Assembly: GCA_020860715.1 (NCBI GenBank)
Contig: JAJBTU010000002.1
Location: 59,389 to 123,388 of the forward strand
DNA length: 64,000 bases
Origin: Clostridiales bacterium
Lineage (GTDB): Bacteria > Bacillota > Clostridia > Lachnospirales > Lachnospiraceae
Direction of reading: 5' to 3'
In this document: positions 62,839 to 64,000 of the stretch, piece by piece
Numbering within the stretch: the first letter of the stretch is position 1
How the letters are laid out: each line of letters begins with the position of its first letter
The notes under the pieces: generated by a model
Told to the model about the DNA's origin: nothing
What the model saw: only the letters and a program-made list of their open reading frames with translations
Databases searched by the model: none
Program-made: the position numbers and the translations under genes

Positions 62839-62867
62839 TTGTTTCCTTATTTGAATTATGATATGAT
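62839..62867 (+). promoter_or_regulatory. Promoter of the pseudouridine synthase gene
   Basis: TTGTTT at 62839-62844, 17-bp spacer, TATGAT at 62862-62867, 35 bp upstream of the start codon. Confidence 0.7.
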
Positions 62868-62902
62868 TTGCTGGTCAGTCAGAATTTTTAAAAGGTGAGA
62901 GG

Positions 62903-63670
62903 GTGTTAAGATATATGCCGGCGGACAGCAGGGAGGAAGTTCGGCTGAATAAGTTTTTAAGCGATGCCGGGTACTGCTCCAGACGGGAAGCAGATCGGAT
63001 GATAGAGGCAGGCCTCGTGACCGTAGACGGGGGAAAAGCCGTGATGGGACAGAAGGTTCTTCCCGGACAGGAAGTCCGCGTGGACGGGGAATTGCTAAGA
63101 CGCGGGGAGGAGCAGATTCTGCTGGCTTTCAATAAGCCGGTGGGGGTCGTCTGTACGACGGACAGGCGCTGGGGCGATACGACGATCTATGACCTGATCG
63201 ACTTTCCGAAGCGTGTTTTTTCCATCGGCAGACTGGATAAGGCATCGGAAGGACTGCTTTTGCTGACGAACCGCGGCGATCTGGTAAATAAAATCATGCG
63301 TCCCGGGAATGCGCATGAAAAAGAATACCTGGTCGAGGTGGACCGGGATTTGTGTCCGGATTTTTTAAAACAGATGTCCGAAGGCGTATATTTAAGTGAT
63401 TTGGAGGTTCGTACGCTTCCGTGCAGGGTGTTTCCGCTGGGGAAAAAGAAGTTTCGAATCATTCTGACACAGGGACTGAACCGGCAGATTCGAAGGATGT
63501 GCGAGACGCTTGGATACCGGGTGAAGGGATTGAAGCGTGTGCGTGTGATGAATATTGAACTGGGCGGCTTAAAGCCCGGAGAATACCGGCAGGTGAGCCG
63601 GGAAGAATATATAAAGATGACGGAACTACTTCAGGGATCAAAAAATCCGGGAACAAAGCGGGGAAACTGA
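62903..63670 (+). CDS. RsuA/RluB-family pseudouridine synthase
   Basis: Converts a specific uridine of rRNA into pseudouridine. N-terminal S4 RNA-binding domain (VRLNKFLSDAGYCSRREADRMIEAGLVTVDG), then the catalytic domain with LLAFNKPVGVVCTTDRRW and GRLDKASEGLLLLTN, where Asp112 is the catalytic residue; QGLNRQIRRMCETLGY closes the core. Length ~255 aa. Start: GTG 62903 (AGGTGAGAG just upstream) or ATG 62915 (GAGAGGG 11 bases upstream); both are possible. The closest named subgroup looks like RluF/RluB, but the target uridine is uncertain. ligA follows after ~80 bp. Confidence 0.92.
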   Translation: MLRYMPADSREEVRLNKFLSDAGYCSRREADRMIEAGLVTVDGGKAVMGQKVLPGQEVRVDGELLRRGEEQILLAFNKPVGVVCTTDRRWGDTTIYDLIDFPKRVFSIGRLDKASEGLLLLTNRGDLVNKIMRPGNAHEKEYLVEVDRDLCPDFLKQMSEGVYLSDLEVRTLPCRVFPLGKKKFRIILTQGLNRQIRRMCETLGYRVKGLKRVRVMNIELGGLKPGEYRQVSREEYIKMTELLQGSKNPGTKRGN

Positions 63671-63753
63671 TTGGGTTTTGGAGGCAGTCCGCAAAAAGAG
63701 ACTGCTGCAGATTCGGCGCGAAGCACCAGACTTGGAAAGGATTTTGACAGAGT

Positions 63754-64000
63754 ATGAATCAGAAGCTGGAACGGATGAAGGAACTTTCAGCCATTTTGAA
63801 AAAAGCGTCCAGGGCGTATTATCAGGAAGACGCGGAGATCATGAGCAACCTCGAATATGATCGCCTGTACGATGAACTTACAAAGCTGGAAAAGGAGACC
63901 GGTACCGTGCTGGCAGGCAGCCCAACCGTGTCTGTCGGATATGAGGCGCTGGAGTCCTTGCCGAGAGAACGCCACGAGGCTCCGATGCTTTCTCTGGATA
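63754..64000 (+). CDS. ligA: NAD-dependent DNA ligase (cut by window end)
   Basis: The first 82 codons are in the window. They match the N-terminal Ia domain of LigA: AYYQEDAEIMSNLEYDRLYD (NAD-binding region), SPTVSVGYEALESLPRERHE and PMLSLD at the edge. The catalytic Lys and the rest are outside the window. Seals nicks in DNA replication and repair. Start: ATG 63754, with GGAAAGGA somewhat far upstream (13 bases). An overlapping small frame (63678-63860) is not supported. The gene fits functionally with polC and ung in the window. Confidence 0.9.
   Translation, partial: MNQKLERMKELSAILKKASRAYYQEDAEIMSNLEYDRLYDELTKLEKETGTVLAGSPTVSVGYEALESLPRERHEAPMLSLD

Noticed and set aside
63678..63860. 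Small frame overlapping the start of ligA
   Set aside because: It overlaps ligA in another frame and has no family features.
1..64000. CRISPR arrays, insertion sequences, prophage genes, rRNA
   Set aside because: I looked for regularly spaced repeats, transposase or integrase motifs, phage structural genes and rRNA signatures and found none.

Overview
The window is a stretch of chromosome from an anaerobic Firmicute, most likely a Lachnospiraceae-type Clostridium with roughly 50% GC. Supporting evidence: a Gram-positive PolC replicase, a HemZ-type radical SAM enzyme, a DUF815 ATPase, a DUF5688 protein, a bifunctional Rel, a THF riboswitch in front of folT, strong AGGAGG-type ribosome sites and good sigma-A promoters. 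I see no prophage, insertion sequence, CRISPR array or rRNA. One tRNA gene (Arg, CCG anticodon) is present. Most of the window is core genome; the unusual parts are an ABC/adaptor operon, several structured intergenic elements and leader RNAs.

Layout. 1-4.1 kb: the 3' end of an L,D-transpeptidase with cell-wall-binding repeats, a D-Ala-D-Ala carboxypeptidase and an M32 carboxypeptidase. 4.1-7.2 kb: an attenuator-like leader, two unrecognised small proteins and a CstA-family transporter. 7.2-14.7 kb: apt, rel, a metallo-beta-lactamase-fold hydrolase, hemZ, an HD-GYP-like protein and hisS, apparently one operon. 14.8-17.7 kb: a divergent DUF1294 fusion protein, then glyA. 17.9-24.5 kb: a four-gene MacAB-like export operon with two different adaptor proteins. 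24.5-26.8 kb: rpsB-tsf, separated by a large palindromic element. 27-29.9 kb: a GH2 beta-mannosidase and a small membrane protein. 30-33.1 kb: a MetQ-like binding protein, then metN-metI. 33.1-41.7 kb: a YesMN-like two-component system followed by a sugar ABC importer with two permeases. 41.7-44.9 kb: hisH-hisF, ung and a riboswitch-controlled folT. 45.0-58.0 kb: pheA, a DUF815 ATPase, ppx, ppk, ispG, polC and a YqeG phosphatase. 58.0-64.0 kb: pyrC, tRNA-Arg, a DUF5688 protein, efp, an SH3b membrane protein, an RsuA/RluB-type pseudouridine synthase and the 5' end of ligA.

How the genes work together. rel makes and destroys (p)ppGpp next to apt and hisS, and ppx/ppk handle polyphosphate, so stress-nucleotide and polyphosphate metabolism are both here. 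The sensor kinase and AraC-type regulator directly precede the sugar importer and probably control it. The two adaptors, ATPase and FtsX-like permease should form one envelope complex.

Most interesting: (1) a family of long palindromic, multi-hairpin intergenic elements (about 5.19, 25.46, 31.20 and 36.69 kb), three of which share exact or near-exact 20-nt blocks; (2) an adaptor protein with an insertion of roughly 570 residues carrying surface-protein-like helical repeats, partnered with a second adaptor ending in an Asp/Glu/Tyr tail; (3) the folT leader, where a THF riboswitch is followed by a second structured segment that encodes a possible 31-residue four-cysteine peptide; (4) a perfect palindrome over the -10 box of the metQ promoter.
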